This document shows, in pieces, positions 17,164-25,994 of a DNA stretch of 64,000 nucleotides (its first letter is position 1; every line of letters begins with the position of its first letter). The DNA comes from an uncultured Acetatifactor sp. Lineage in GTDB: Bacteria; Bacillota; Clostridia; Lachnospirales; Lachnospiraceae. The position numbers and the translations under genes are program-made. The stretch is from assembly GCA_910585015.1 (NCBI GenBank), contig CAJUCT010000023.1, positions 1 to 64,000 of the forward strand. The letters are read 5' to 3'. The notes beneath the pieces were generated by a model. That model was given only the letters and a program-made list of their open reading frames with translations, was not told where the DNA came from and searched no databases.

Positions 17164-17947
17164 AGAATAGATCCGCTCCATCCGCCAGGCGGTTCGCCAC
17201 TATGGGACGGCTGGCCCAATGGCTTTCCGAATCCAGAATGGTATTCAGGAAGGAAGCGCGGACGAATTTCAGGCGGTCAATGACATAATCCCCCTCTTCC
17301 ACCTTGATATAGACTCCCTCCATGATGCCGGAGAGATCGGTCTGCCGGGTTGCCGTTTCCGGATTTACGCCGCCTTTTTTGCACTGCAAAAGGAAGTGTT
17401 CTTCTGCGTCTTGGGAGATAAAGAGGCTGGGCCCGATCCATTCTGCAATGGTCTCCGGGTTGGCATAATAGCCCTCGCTTAAAACCCGGACCGAATGGAC
17501 AAAGGGGGCATTTTGCAAAAGGTCCCTGCGCTTTCGGGTAGAGAAAAATTTTTGCTCTGCCTTATCAAAAATATCAAACTCCATAAAGTAGTGGGGCAGG
17601 CAGTCGTAAAATACCGTATGCTTTGCATACAGCCATTCGCCGTACATTACATATCTGTCCCCCAAAAGAGCGCGCAGTTTTTCTTCAAAGCAGCCTGCCC
17701 ACAGCTTGAACAGATCGAATTGCTTTTCACCGTAACCGCCGTTTAGGAAGTGCCCACGGCTTTGCAGGTACATTTTTCCGTTTCCGTCAAAACTGATGCC
17801 GCAGTTTGCGCCGTCCACCTTTTCCTCCAAAACCAGGTATTTCCCCTCGATTTCGCTAAATGCAACATTTTTTAAGTCCTCATCCCCGGACTGCTTTCTT
17901 GAACCCTCCAGATGGCGGGTGCGGGGATATTTATAAATCTGATCCAT
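17153..17947 (-). CDS. RNA ligase (nucleotidyltransferase family, Rnl-type)
   Basis: An ATP-dependent RNA ligase that would seal 3'-OH and 5'-phosphate ends. The 264 residues show the covalent nucleotidyltransferase motifs in order: motif I EEKVDGANCG with adenylated Lys43, LQSRG (about 61-65), GEWLYAKHT (about 103-111), YFMEFDIFD (about 120-128), MEGVYIKVE and DRLKFVR with the motif V lysine. No extra C-terminal domain is present, so it is a compact ligase. The HD-kinase gene follows on the same strand after 242 bases of hairpin repeats. Its last residues (FCTD) come from sequence resembling a family-1 repeat, which suggests the original C-terminus was replaced. Confidence 0.85.
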   Translation of the reverse strand: MDQIYKYPRTRHLEGSRKQSGDEDLKNVAFSEIEGKYLVLEEKVDGANCGISFDGNGKMYLQSRGHFLNGGYGEKQFDLFKLWAGCFEEKLRALLGDRYVMYGEWLYAKHTVFYDCLPHYFMEFDIFDKAEQKFFSTRKRRDLLQNAPFVHSVRVLSEGYYANPETIAEWIGPSLFISQDAEEHFLLQCKKGGVNPETATRQTDLSGIMEGVYIKVEEGDYVIDRLKFVRASFLNTILDSESHWASRPIVANRLADGADLFCTD

Positions 17948-17972
17948 AATATGTCAATCCTTTCTATAAAGA

Positions 17973-18359
17973 GTTCCGCATGTTCCCTGCAAGCACACAG
18001 ATAGGTGATCAACATCCGGCCGCATAGGCGTCCAGATGTTGATCAGTGTACTTTCCGGGAACATGCTGTTTTAAGAGAGCCTATAAAGAGTTCCGCATGT
18101 TCCCTACAAGCACACAGATAGGTGATCAACATCCGGCCGCATAGGCGTCCAGATGTTGATCAGTGTACTTTCCGGGAACATGCTGTTTTAAGAGAACCTA
18201 TAAAGAGTTCCGCATGTTCCCTGCAGGCACACAGATAGGTGATCAACATCCGGCCGCAAAGGCGTCCAGATGTTGATCAGTGTACTTTCCGGGAACATGC
18301 TGTTTTAAGAGAACCTATAAAGAGTTCCGCATGTTCCCTGCAAGCACACAGATTGGTGA
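17973..18359 (-). repeat. Family-1 hairpin elements, three full copies and one partial
   Basis: Copies lie at 17973-18070, 18090-18187 and 18207-18304 (period 117), with a broken copy at 18324-18359. On the minus strand, each reads AACAGCATGTTCCC...GGGAACATGCGGAACTC with inner stem GATCAACATC/GATGTTGATC and core GGACGCCTATGCGGCCGG (one copy has TTT). They lie directly upstream of the RNA ligase gene in its orientation, ending about 25 bases before the ATG. Confidence 0.92.
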
Positions 18360-18590
18360 AATAAAAAAAGCCATGAAAGAATATCTTCCACAGCATACCA
18401 AAAAAGACAGTCCGGCGGCACTGCTTCTGCCTGCGGCTGCTTTTCAAATTGGGGTGCAGCCCCAATCGGATCAAAAATCCCATGCTCAAAAGATATCCAA
18501 CTTAACAGGTACACAAAAACACCAGACACTTTAACCGATTCCGGAGGTGTCTGCAGTTCCTGCCTGTTTATTTGTCGGATATAGTTTTAC

Positions 18591-18848
18591 ATGGGGTCCT
18601 CCAATCTGAAACCGAAACAATATTTACTTTATCAATCTAACATTCTGAAAGGGATTTGTCAAGCGGCAGTTGATTTCATGAATTGCGGCTTGATGTATAA
18701 AATGGGCAGTGGTACATTGTACTCAAATCCAGAAATAGAAAAATTGTTGCAAGATAGCAAGATTTTAGTGGTAAATGCATACGTTCATCCATTTAAAGAC
18801 TTTGGGGTTACATTGAAAAAATCAAAAATAAGTATAGTTTTTGGATAA
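18591..18848 (+). pseudogene. Short AT-rich frame, possible gene fragment
   Basis: An 85-residue open frame in a 770-base stretch (18360-19129) between the hairpin repeats and the EF-G-like gene. There is no ribosome site before the ATG. The translated end (HPFKDFGVTLKKSKISIVFG) reads like a real protein, but no family was recognised, and the rest of the stretch has only broken frames. It is probably degraded coding sequence; the remainder of the gap shows only a weak CAGACAC/GTGTCTG hairpin near 18528-18555. Confidence 0.2.
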
Positions 18849-19023
18849 ATACAGAAGGATATCCTGCGTTAGATAATAAGCAGATTATCAATAAAAGCCG
18901 CCGAACAGGGGGAACAGAATGCCATAGACTCGCTGAGTCAGTTCGGTCTGTAAACGGAAATTGCGCCATCAGAAGCCTCAGGCATCTCCCGGTCAATAAA
19001 CTGTACAAAAACAATAAAACTAC

Positions 19024-19052
19024 TTGTAAACTTCCAGAATATTTAGTAAAAT
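19024..19052 (+). promoter_or_regulatory. Promoter of the EF-G-like gene
   Basis: TTGTAA (19024-19029) and TAAAAT (19047-19052) are 17 bases apart, about 80 bases before the start codon. Confidence 0.55.
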
Positions 19053-19129
19053 ACACTTATGGGTGTCAGAATGTGCGAAATCAAGTTCTGGCAAAATACC
19101 TAAATCAGACCTTAATTGGAGGATAGCTT

Positions 19130-21223
19130 ATGAATGTTTACACAACTGACAAGATCCGCAACGTATGCTTATTAGGTCATGGCGGCAGCGGTAAGACCAG
19201 CCTGGTGGAGGCCATGGCTTACCTGTCCGGCATTACTTCCAGAATGGGTAAAACAACCGATGGCAATACAGTCAGCGATTACGGCAAGGAGGAGCAGAAG
19301 AGACAGTTTTCCATCAGTACCTCCGTGGTTCCCATCGAGTGGGAGGGACATAAGATCAATATTCTGGACACGCCGGGATATTTTGACTTTGTAGGCGAAG
19401 TGGAGGAGGCTCTGAGCGCGGCGGGAGCTGCCATTATCGTGGTGAACGGCAAGGCCGGCATCGAGGTGGGCACTCTGAAGGCATGGGAGATGTGCGAGAA
19501 GTATAAGCTGCCCAGATTCATCTATGTGTCCAACATGGACGTGGACAACGCCTCCTTCCGTCAGGTGGTGGAGGATATGACGGGGCTCTTTGGCAAGAAG
19601 CTGGCTCCCTTCAATCTGCCTATCCGTGAGAATGAAAAATTCGTAGGCTATGTGAACGTGATCACCGAGACCGGCAACCGCTGGCAGGGCAAGGAAGTGG
19701 TTCCCTGTGAAGTGCCGGAGTATAATAAAGCCAATCTGCAGATCTGCCGTGATGCCTTGATGGAGGCGGTGGCGGAGACCAGCGAGGAGATGATGGAGCG
19801 CTTCTTTAACGGGGAGACTTTCTCCGAGGCCGAGATCCGCGCGGCGCTGCGCACCAATGTGTGCGACGGCAGCATCGTGCCTATGACCATGGGATCCAAT
19901 ACCTTATGTCAGGGCGTTTTCACCCTGCTGGACGATATCGTGAAGTATATGCCCAGCCCGGAGAACCGGGAAGTGGCCGGCATCAATATGAAAACCAATG
20001 AGATCTACCATGCGGATTACGACTTTGCCAAGGCTAAGTCTGCCTATATCTGGAAGACCATCGTGGATCCCTTTATCGGCAAGTACTCCCTGATCAAGGT
20101 AAATTCCGGTGTGCTCAAGACCGATGATCTGATCTACAATGTGGATAAGGACATCGAGGAGAAGATCGGCAAGCTGTACGTCCTGCAGGGCAACAAACCC
20201 ATGGAAGTGGGCGAACTCCATGCAGGCGACATAGGCGCTCTGGCGAAGCTGACGGCGGCCCGCACCGGCAACAGCCTGTCCACCAAGAACACCACCATCA
20301 AATTCGGTAAGTGGGAGATTTCCACACCTTACACCTACATGCGCTACAAGGCCAAGAACAAAGGGGATATCGACAAGATTTCCCAGGCGCTGCAGAAAAT
20401 TACCCATGAGGATCTGACCGTGAAAGTGGTCAATGATTCCGAGAACCGTCAGCTGTTGCTGTACGGCATGGGTGATCAGCATCTGGAGATCATCGCCAGC
20501 CGCCTGAAAAACGAGTACAAGGTGGAGATTGAGTTAGATAAGCCCAAGGTGGCATACCGGGAGACCATCCGTAAGACCTCGGACGTGGAGGCCAAGCACA
20601 AGAAGCAGTCCGGCGGCCACGGCCAGTATGGTCATGTGAAGATGCGCTTCTCCGCATCCGGAGACCTGGAGACTCCCTTTGTGTTTGAGCAGGAAGTGGT
20701 GGGAGGCGCTGTGCCTAAGAACTACTTCCCGGCGGTGGAAAAGGGACTGCAGGACAGCGTACAGAGAGGGCCTCTGGCGGCTTACCCGGTGGTGGGTGTG
20801 AAAGCTGTACTGTACGACGGCTCCTACCATCCGGTGGATTCTTCCGAGATGGCGTTTAAGATGGCTACCATTCAGGCATTTAAGAAGGGCTTCATGGAGG
20901 CCGGTCCTGTGCTGCTGGAGCCCATTGCCTCAGTGAAAGTGACGGTGCCCGATTCCTTTACCGGTGATATCATGGGCGACCTCAACAAGAGAAGAGGCCG
21001 TGTGCTGGGCATGAATCCCACAGTGGGCGGCAAGCAGGTGATCGAGGCGGATGTGCCCATGAGCAGTCTCTATGGCTATTGCACGGATCTGCGTTCCATG
21101 ACCGGCGGCCAGGGCGAATACAGCTATGAATTTGCCCGCTACGAGCAGGCTCCCAGCGATGTGCAGGAGAAGGAAGTGGCGGCCAGGGCAGCCAAGGTGG
21201 CGGAGAACGCTCTGGAAGAGTAA
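19130..21223 (+). CDS. Elongation factor G-like GTPase (EF-G paralogue)
   Basis: The 697-residue protein is collinear with EF-G: G domain, domain II, domain III, domain IV (SGGHGQYGHV, about 490) and domain V. Its P-loop is GHGGSGKT (16-23), not the canonical EF-G AHIDAGKT, and the switch II motif is DTPGYFDFVGE. These are marks of the EF-G-like or FusA2-type paralogues found beside the true fusA in many Firmicutes. The canonical fusA, usually in the str operon, is not here. It may act in ribosome recycling or a specialised translation step, but this is inferred. GGAGGATAGCTT precedes the ATG. The gene is monocistronic. Confidence 0.85.
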   Translation: MNVYTTDKIRNVCLLGHGGSGKTSLVEAMAYLSGITSRMGKTTDGNTVSDYGKEEQKRQFSISTSVVPIEWEGHKINILDTPGYFDFVGEVEEALSAAGAAIIVVNGKAGIEVGTLKAWEMCEKYKLPRFIYVSNMDVDNASFRQVVEDMTGLFGKKLAPFNLPIRENEKFVGYVNVITETGNRWQGKEVVPCEVPEYNKANLQICRDALMEAVAETSEEMMERFFNGETFSEAEIRAALRTNVCDGSIVPMTMGSNTLCQGVFTLLDDIVKYMPSPENREVAGINMKTNEIYHADYDFAKAKSAYIWKTIVDPFIGKYSLIKVNSGVLKTDDLIYNVDKDIEEKIGKLYVLQGNKPMEVGELHAGDIGALAKLTAARTGNSLSTKNTTIKFGKWEISTPYTYMRYKAKNKGDIDKISQALQKITHEDLTVKVVNDSENRQLLLYGMGDQHLEIIASRLKNEYKVEIELDKPKVAYRETIRKTSDVEAKHKKQSGGHGQYGHVKMRFSASGDLETPFVFEQEVVGGAVPKNYFPAVEKGLQDSVQRGPLAAYPVVGVKAVLYDGSYHPVDSSEMAFKMATIQAFKKGFMEAGPVLLEPIASVKVTVPDSFTGDIMGDLNKRRGRVLGMNPTVGGKQVIEADVPMSSLYGYCTDLRSMTGGQGEYSYEFARYEQAPSDVQEKEVAARAAKVAENALEE

Positions 21224-21237
21224 CATAAAATATAGCA

Positions 21238-21270
21238 GGGCAGCTTCTTTGGAGAGGCTGCCCGTTTTTA
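21238..21270 (+). terminator. Terminator after the EF-G-like gene
   Basis: GGGCAGC...GGCTGCCC forms a stem followed by GTTTTTA. Confidence 0.75.
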
Positions 21271-21351
21271 TCCGTGGATGCCGGATTCCCATGGGGAATG
21301 GAGGATGCTTCACGGGATCGGATATGGCGCTGCGAAGCGGACAGAAAAAAC

Positions 21352-21380
21352 TTGACATCCCTGGGCAATAGAGCTAAAAT
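21352..21380 (+). promoter_or_regulatory. Promoter of leuS
   Basis: A consensus TTGACA (21352-21357) and TAAAAT (21375-21380) are 17 bases apart. The leader is only about 40 bases, so there is no room for a T-box. Confidence 0.7.
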
Positions 21381-21422
21381 GAGCCATAACATCAAGAAAA
21401 ATCTGGAAGAGGGGTAAAAGTT

Positions 21423-23957
21423 ATGGCAGCACCTTATAACCACCATGAGGTGGAACAGAAATGGCAGAAGATCTGGGATGACGAGCAGGCATTCAAGGTC
21501 TCTGAAGATTATTCCAAACCGAAATACTATGCACTGGTAGAGTTCCCCTACCCTTCGGGAGCGGGGCTGCATGTGGGACACCCCAGACCCTACACGGCTC
21601 TGGATATCGTGGCCCGCAAGCGTCGTATGCAGGGATATAACGTACTGTATCCCATGGGCTTTGATGCCTTTGGCCTGCCCACAGAGAACTATGCCATCAA
21701 GAATCATATCCATCCCAAGATTGTCACCAGAAACAATGTGGCCCGCTTTAAAGAGCAGCTTCATGCCCTGGGCTATTCCTTTGACTGGGATAGGGAGGTC
21801 AATACCACGGACGAGGAATACTATAAGTGGACCCAGTGGATTTTCCTGAAACTGTTCAAGGCAGGACTGGCCTACAAATCCGAGATGCCCATCAACTGGT
21901 GTACCTCCTGCAAGGTGGGCCTGGCCAACGAGGAAGTGGTGAACGGCGTCTGTGAGCGCTGCGGCAGTTCGGTGGTGCGCAAGGTCAAGAGCCAGTGGAT
22001 GCTGAAGATCACCGAGTATGCGGACAGGCTGATCCAGGATCTGGACACGGTGGACTATATTGAGCGGGTGAAGGTATCTCAGAAGAATTGGATCGGCAAG
22101 AGCCAGGGGGCGGAGGTGGATTTCTCCATCACCGGCAAGGAGGACAAGCTGCGCATCTACACCACCAGGCCGGATACGCTGTTCGGCGCCACATATATGG
22201 TGGTTTCCCCGGAGCATCCTCTGATTGACAAATATAAGGACGAGATCCGCAACTATGAGGAACTGAAAGCCTACAGGGAGCAGGCCGCAAAGAAGTCTGA
22301 TTTTGAGCGCACGGAGCTTGCCAAGGACAAGACCGGTGTACAGATCCAGGGTCTGACTGCTACCAACCCGGTAAACGGCAAGGAGATTCCCATCTGGATA
22401 TCCGATTATGTACTGATGACCTACGGAACCGGCGCTATCATGGCCGTGCCTGCCCACGACGAGAGGGACTGGGAATTTGCCAAGAAGTTCGGTCTGCCCA
22501 TCATAGAAGTGGTGGCCGGAAGCCCTGTGTCCGTGCAGGAGCAGGTTTTCACGGATGTGGCCACCGGTACGCTGGTGAACTCCGAATTTTTAAACGGGCT
22601 GTCTGTGGCCCAGGCCAAAGAGAAGATTATCGCATTTCTGGAGGAGAAGGGCATCGGCGCCAGCAAGACCAATTTCAAGCTGCGTGACTGGGTGTTTTCC
22701 AGACAGCGTTACTGGGGGGAACCCATCCCCATTGTCAAGTGTGAGAAGTGCGGCTTTGTGCCCATTCCTGAGAGCGATCTGCCGCTGACACTGCCGGAGG
22801 TGGAGTCTTATGAGCCCACCGACAACGGCGAGTCCCCGCTGGCAGCCATAACCGACTGGGTGAATACCACCTGTCCCTGCTGCGGCGGTCCCGCCCAGAG
22901 GGAGACGGACACTATGCCCCAGTGGGCAGGTTCTTCCTGGTATTTCCTGCGATATATTGATCCCCACAACAGGGAGGCGCTGGCCAGCAAGGAGGCGCTG
23001 GAGTACTGGATGCCTGTGGACTGGTATAACGGCGGCATGGAGCATACCACGCTGCATCTGTTGTATTCCCGTTTCTGGCACAAGTTCCTGTATGACCAGG
23101 GGGTGGTGCCCTGTCCGGAGCCTTACCAGAAGAGGACCAGTCACGGCATGATTTTGGGATTAAATCCTCACAGCTTTGTGAATCAGTCCCCAGAGGAGCA
23201 GAAGCGCCTGGTGGAGCAGTATGGCAGCGAGAAGGCGGCAAAGGAAGCCTTGGTGGAGCAGTATGGCGAGATGGCGGATCATCCCATTGTGAAGATGTCC
23301 AAATCTTTGGGAAATGTGGTGAACCCGGACGAGATCGTGGCGGAGTATGGCGCAGACACCCTGCGCACCTATGAGATGTTCATCGGCGCCTTTGACATGT
23401 CAGCCGCCTGGAGCGAGGACGGCGTGAAGGGCTGCCGCAGATTTCTGGAGAGAGTGTGGAAACTGCAGGATATCCTGGTGGAGGGAGAGGACTACAGCGC
23501 CGATCTGGAGACCAAGATGCACCAGACCATCAAAAAGGTCAGCGGCGACTATGAGAGCCTTAAATACAACACCGCCATCGCGGCCATGATGGCGCTGATC
23601 AACGATATGAACAAGAAGGGGGCTGTGACTAAGGGAGAGTACAGGACGCTTCTGACGCTGCTCAATCCCGTTGCGCCCCATATCACGGAAGAGTTGTGGC
23701 AGATCTGCGGTTTCTCCGGCAAGATCTATCAGACCAGCTGGCCGGAGTACGAGGAGGCCAAGACCATCGAGGCCACCGTGGAGATCGCCATGCAGATCAA
23801 TGGCAAGATGCGGGGCACTTTCTCCATTCCCCAGGATCTGGCCAAGGAGCAGGTTATAGCCCAGGCCAAAGAGTTGTTGGGAGATAAGCTGACCGGCACG
23901 ATTGTCAAGGAGATCTATGTGCCCGGCAGACTGGTGAATATTGTGGTGAAGCCGTAG
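21423..23957 (+). CDS. leuS: Leucyl-tRNA synthetase
   Basis: Charges tRNA-Leu with leucine in the cytoplasm. The 844-residue class I enzyme has the HIGH-type signature HVGH (50-53), the Zn-binding Cys sets (CTSCKVG...CERCG and CEKCG...CPCCGG), an editing CP1 domain with TYGTGAIMAVPAHDERD (about 335-351) and the KMSKS loop (about 624-628). The C-terminal anticodon and appended domains are complete. GAGGGGTAAAAGTT precedes the ATG. Unlike pheST, it has no T-box leader. Confidence 0.97.
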   Translation: MAAPYNHHEVEQKWQKIWDDEQAFKVSEDYSKPKYYALVEFPYPSGAGLHVGHPRPYTALDIVARKRRMQGYNVLYPMGFDAFGLPTENYAIKNHIHPKIVTRNNVARFKEQLHALGYSFDWDREVNTTDEEYYKWTQWIFLKLFKAGLAYKSEMPINWCTSCKVGLANEEVVNGVCERCGSSVVRKVKSQWMLKITEYADRLIQDLDTVDYIERVKVSQKNWIGKSQGAEVDFSITGKEDKLRIYTTRPDTLFGATYMVVSPEHPLIDKYKDEIRNYEELKAYREQAAKKSDFERTELAKDKTGVQIQGLTATNPVNGKEIPIWISDYVLMTYGTGAIMAVPAHDERDWEFAKKFGLPIIEVVAGSPVSVQEQVFTDVATGTLVNSEFLNGLSVAQAKEKIIAFLEEKGIGASKTNFKLRDWVFSRQRYWGEPIPIVKCEKCGFVPIPESDLPLTLPEVESYEPTDNGESPLAAITDWVNTTCPCCGGPAQRETDTMPQWAGSSWYFLRYIDPHNREALASKEALEYWMPVDWYNGGMEHTTLHLLYSRFWHKFLYDQGVVPCPEPYQKRTSHGMILGLNPHSFVNQSPEEQKRLVEQYGSEKAAKEALVEQYGEMADHPIVKMSKSLGNVVNPDEIVAEYGADTLRTYEMFIGAFDMSAAWSEDGVKGCRRFLERVWKLQDILVEGEDYSADLETKMHQTIKKVSGDYESLKYNTAIAAMMALINDMNKKGAVTKGEYRTLLTLLNPVAPHITEELWQICGFSGKIYQTSWPEYEEAKTIEATVEIAMQINGKMRGTFSIPQDLAKEQVIAQAKELLGDKLTGTIVKEIYVPGRLVNIVVKP

Positions 23958-23979
23958 GCATTCGGTTTTGAAAGCAAAG

Positions 23980-24026
23980 AGGAGGCAGATAGATGCATTT
24001 TACGGGCATTTATCTGCCTCTTTTTT
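23980..24026 (+). terminator. Terminator of leuS
   Basis: GAGGCAGATA pairs with TATCTGCCTC around an internal ATGC/GCAT step, followed by TTTTTT. Confidence 0.85.
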
Positions 24027-24113
24027 GAGGATGTGCATTTCTATAAGCCGCATCCAAATGGAATATTGAAGCGGTCGGTTTCCTGAATAGTCTCTCAGTT
24101 TTACTTTCGTATT

Positions 24114-25727
24114 TTACGAATTGCCGGCGGTTGTGCGGTACATGAACACTGCCAGAGGCTCATCTGTGTCAGGCAGACGCAGCGCGCCGCTGTCCAGGGC
24201 ACATTTGCCGAGCAGCCCCACCGTATCAAAGAACAGGAGTTTGCCGACGACATCAGGAATCAGTCCTGCCACGCTCTGGGGGGCATGGTTTTGGAGAAGT
24301 GTCTGTCCCAGGGAGACCATCTGTTCATATAGATCCGCCATAGCCTGGATCTGGGGCTCCAGCAGGGCCTCCGTCTTTGACAGCTGCGCCTGGTCGAAGA
24401 TTACATATTTTTCGGATCCGGAGTAGATGGAGTCGCTGACCGTCTGCACAGGATGCCGGAGATAGCGATTTTTGAGGGGCAGAATGCCAAAGTCCGCAAA
24501 AGACGCGGCATAGTCCTCATTGATGCGGGAGTATCCGGCAAAGCCATCGGTTTCATAGGGGCTGTCAACTTCAGAATAGGTCCTTCCTACATTGATGCCG
24601 GTGGCATCCGCGTAGAGGGGGTGGTAGGTATACTGTCCAATATGGCGTCCGTCAAAAAGGTTGTGTCCTCTGTGTATCACCAGCCAAAACAGCGGCCAAA
24701 GCAGCCGTTCATCCTCCATGCCTGCGCCGCGGAAACCTATTTCCCGCAGCGGGGCAAGCTGGCGGCGCAGACCGTCCAAAATCTCCGGGAGCCGTTCGGT
24801 GCAGAGGGGTGTCAGCCGTTCGTACAACTCTCCCATGTACTCTTCGGTGAAGATGATCATATTAGTCTGGTAGCGGTCCCTGCCGGAAGGCTGCTGTATT
24901 GTGGACGAGGCATTGAAGGAACTGGGCTCTTTATCAGAGTCTATGGTGTTCCCTGATCCGGATTCGCTTTTTGAGGGCAGTATGCTCAGTAATCCGTATC
25001 TGACCAGCAGGGCTGTCTCATCTTCCAGATAGGCGGCGGGCACTCCCAATTCCAGGGCCAACTCTCGGACAGTCACCGGAGAGTAGTAGGCGCTGAGCAG
25101 GATGTTGCCGGGCAGCAGGCGGTTAAAAAGGCTCCTGTATTCCGGATTATAGCTGCCGGAAAAAAGGGGGCTAAAGCTAAATTGGGAGGGACTGTAACTC
25201 TTTGTTCCATATTCTCTTTCCATTCCGATACCTTCTTTCAGTAGTTTCCTGGTTTTAAACAGGTAATATTTGGTCATATTCAAAGAAATTCCCAGCTTTT
25301 GGGCGGTCTCCTGGCAGGAAAGGCCCTGAAAATAGTAGCAGAGGGTGCATTCCCGGTACTCTCGGGACAACAGGGATAGTTCCCGGCGCAGCTTTGTAAT
25401 CTGAGCCAGCCTGTCCTCTTTAAGAACCAGATCCTCCGTAAAATCCTCTTGGCTGGCCAATTGCTCCAAAGTGTCCTGGGGCAGAGGATCCAGGGTGTGC
25501 CTGTTCTTTTTGCGCAGGAATTTCTTGTAGGTGTTTCCGGCAATGGACCAGACGAAGCCATAGAGAGCCGTCTCATCCCGCAGCCGGGAGGCGTTGGAGA
25601 GCAGAGCCAGCAGGATATCCCCAGCCAGATCCTCCGCGTCCTCCCGGTTTGAAACACGGGAGAGGGCATAGGCGTATATGGTTTTCATATTTTCTTCCGC
25701 AAAGGCGGAAACCTGATTTTGTTTCAT
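24114..25727 (-). CDS. ECF-like sigma factor with ~360-residue C-terminal extension
   Basis: The first ~175 of 537 residues look like an RNA polymerase sigma factor of the extracytoplasmic type: region 2 (AYALSRVSNREDAEDLAGDIL, here cited only as a landmark in two parts, AYALSRVSNRED and AEDLAGDIL) and region 4 with a helix-turn-helix (CQETAQKLGISLNMTKYYLF, about 136-155). Region 2 includes FVWSIAGNTYKKFLRKK. The remaining ~360 residues have a winged-helix-like stretch (SPVTVRELALELGVPAAYL) and an unrecognised domain rich in Leu and Tyr with no membrane segment. No anti-sigma gene is recognisable nearby. The extension may be a built-in sensor or inhibitor, as in other ECF groups with C-terminal domains; this is inference. 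A truncated family-1 element lies before the start. Confidence 0.75.
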   Translation of the reverse strand: MKQNQVSAFAEENMKTIYAYALSRVSNREDAEDLAGDILLALLSNASRLRDETALYGFVWSIAGNTYKKFLRKKNRHTLDPLPQDTLEQLASQEDFTEDLVLKEDRLAQITKLRRELSLLSREYRECTLCYYFQGLSCQETAQKLGISLNMTKYYLFKTRKLLKEGIGMEREYGTKSYSPSQFSFSPLFSGSYNPEYRSLFNRLLPGNILLSAYYSPVTVRELALELGVPAAYLEDETALLVRYGLLSILPSKSESGSGNTIDSDKEPSSFNASSTIQQPSGRDRYQTNMIIFTEEYMGELYERLTPLCTERLPEILDGLRRQLAPLREIGFRGAGMEDERLLWPLFWLVIHRGHNLFDGRHIGQYTYHPLYADATGINVGRTYSEVDSPYETDGFAGYSRINEDYAASFADFGILPLKNRYLRHPVQTVSDSIYSGSEKYVIFDQAQLSKTEALLEPQIQAMADLYEQMVSLGQTLLQNHAPQSVAGLIPDVVGKLLFFDTVGLLGKCALDSGALRLPDTDEPLAVFMYRTTAGNS

Positions 25728-25760
25728 GTGGTTCCTTTCTTATTTAATGTATGCTTTAAT

Positions 25761-25828
25761 GTTCCGCGTCCGCAGGGCTGGTACACAATGCCGAAGTTCT
25801 CTGTCTGGCCGCTCAGGCAGCTGCTGTT
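25761..25828 (-). repeat. Family-1 hairpin element lacking most of its 5' arm
   Basis: On the minus strand it reads AACAGCA, then directly the core GCTGCCTGAGCGGCCAG, then a 3' arm with GTGTACCAGCCCTGCGGACG and the end GCGGAAC. The outer 5' arm is missing, so the long stem cannot form. It lies about 30 bases before the sigma factor start and in its orientation. Downstream on the plus strand, 25869-25892 holds a separate GC-rich hairpin (CCGCCCGC/GCGGGCGG). Confidence 0.7.
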
Positions 25829-25994
25829 TCACTCTGAACTGTGACCGTCAATGGGTTAGGACCCGCCGCCCGCTGAAGCGGGCGGTGGGGCAGGAAAGGA
25901 TATGCGCATATTCCTTCAGATGAGCAGGTCTTATCTGTCTCACCTGTCTATATAGTACCCGCAGTCCGGTATTGGTTAAAGTGTTTTTATTAAT

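Noticed and set aside
17973..18359. Tandem repeats that might be a CRISPR array
   Set aside because: The whole period (117 bases) is repeated with no unique spacers, each unit is a long hairpin, and no cas genes are present. The same holds at 11.1 and 17.0 kb.
18280..18534. 84-codon plus-strand frame beginning in the truncated hairpin copy
   Set aside because: Starts inside a repeat, has no ribosome site and no recognisable sequence.
21381..21422. T-box leader before leuS
   Set aside because: The leader is about 40 bases and lacks the T-box sequence.
20982..22457. 491-codon minus-strand open frame over the end of the EF-G-like gene and leuS
   Set aside because: It spans two unrelated plus-strand genes, includes a terminator and promoter, and has no ribosome site or recognisable domain.
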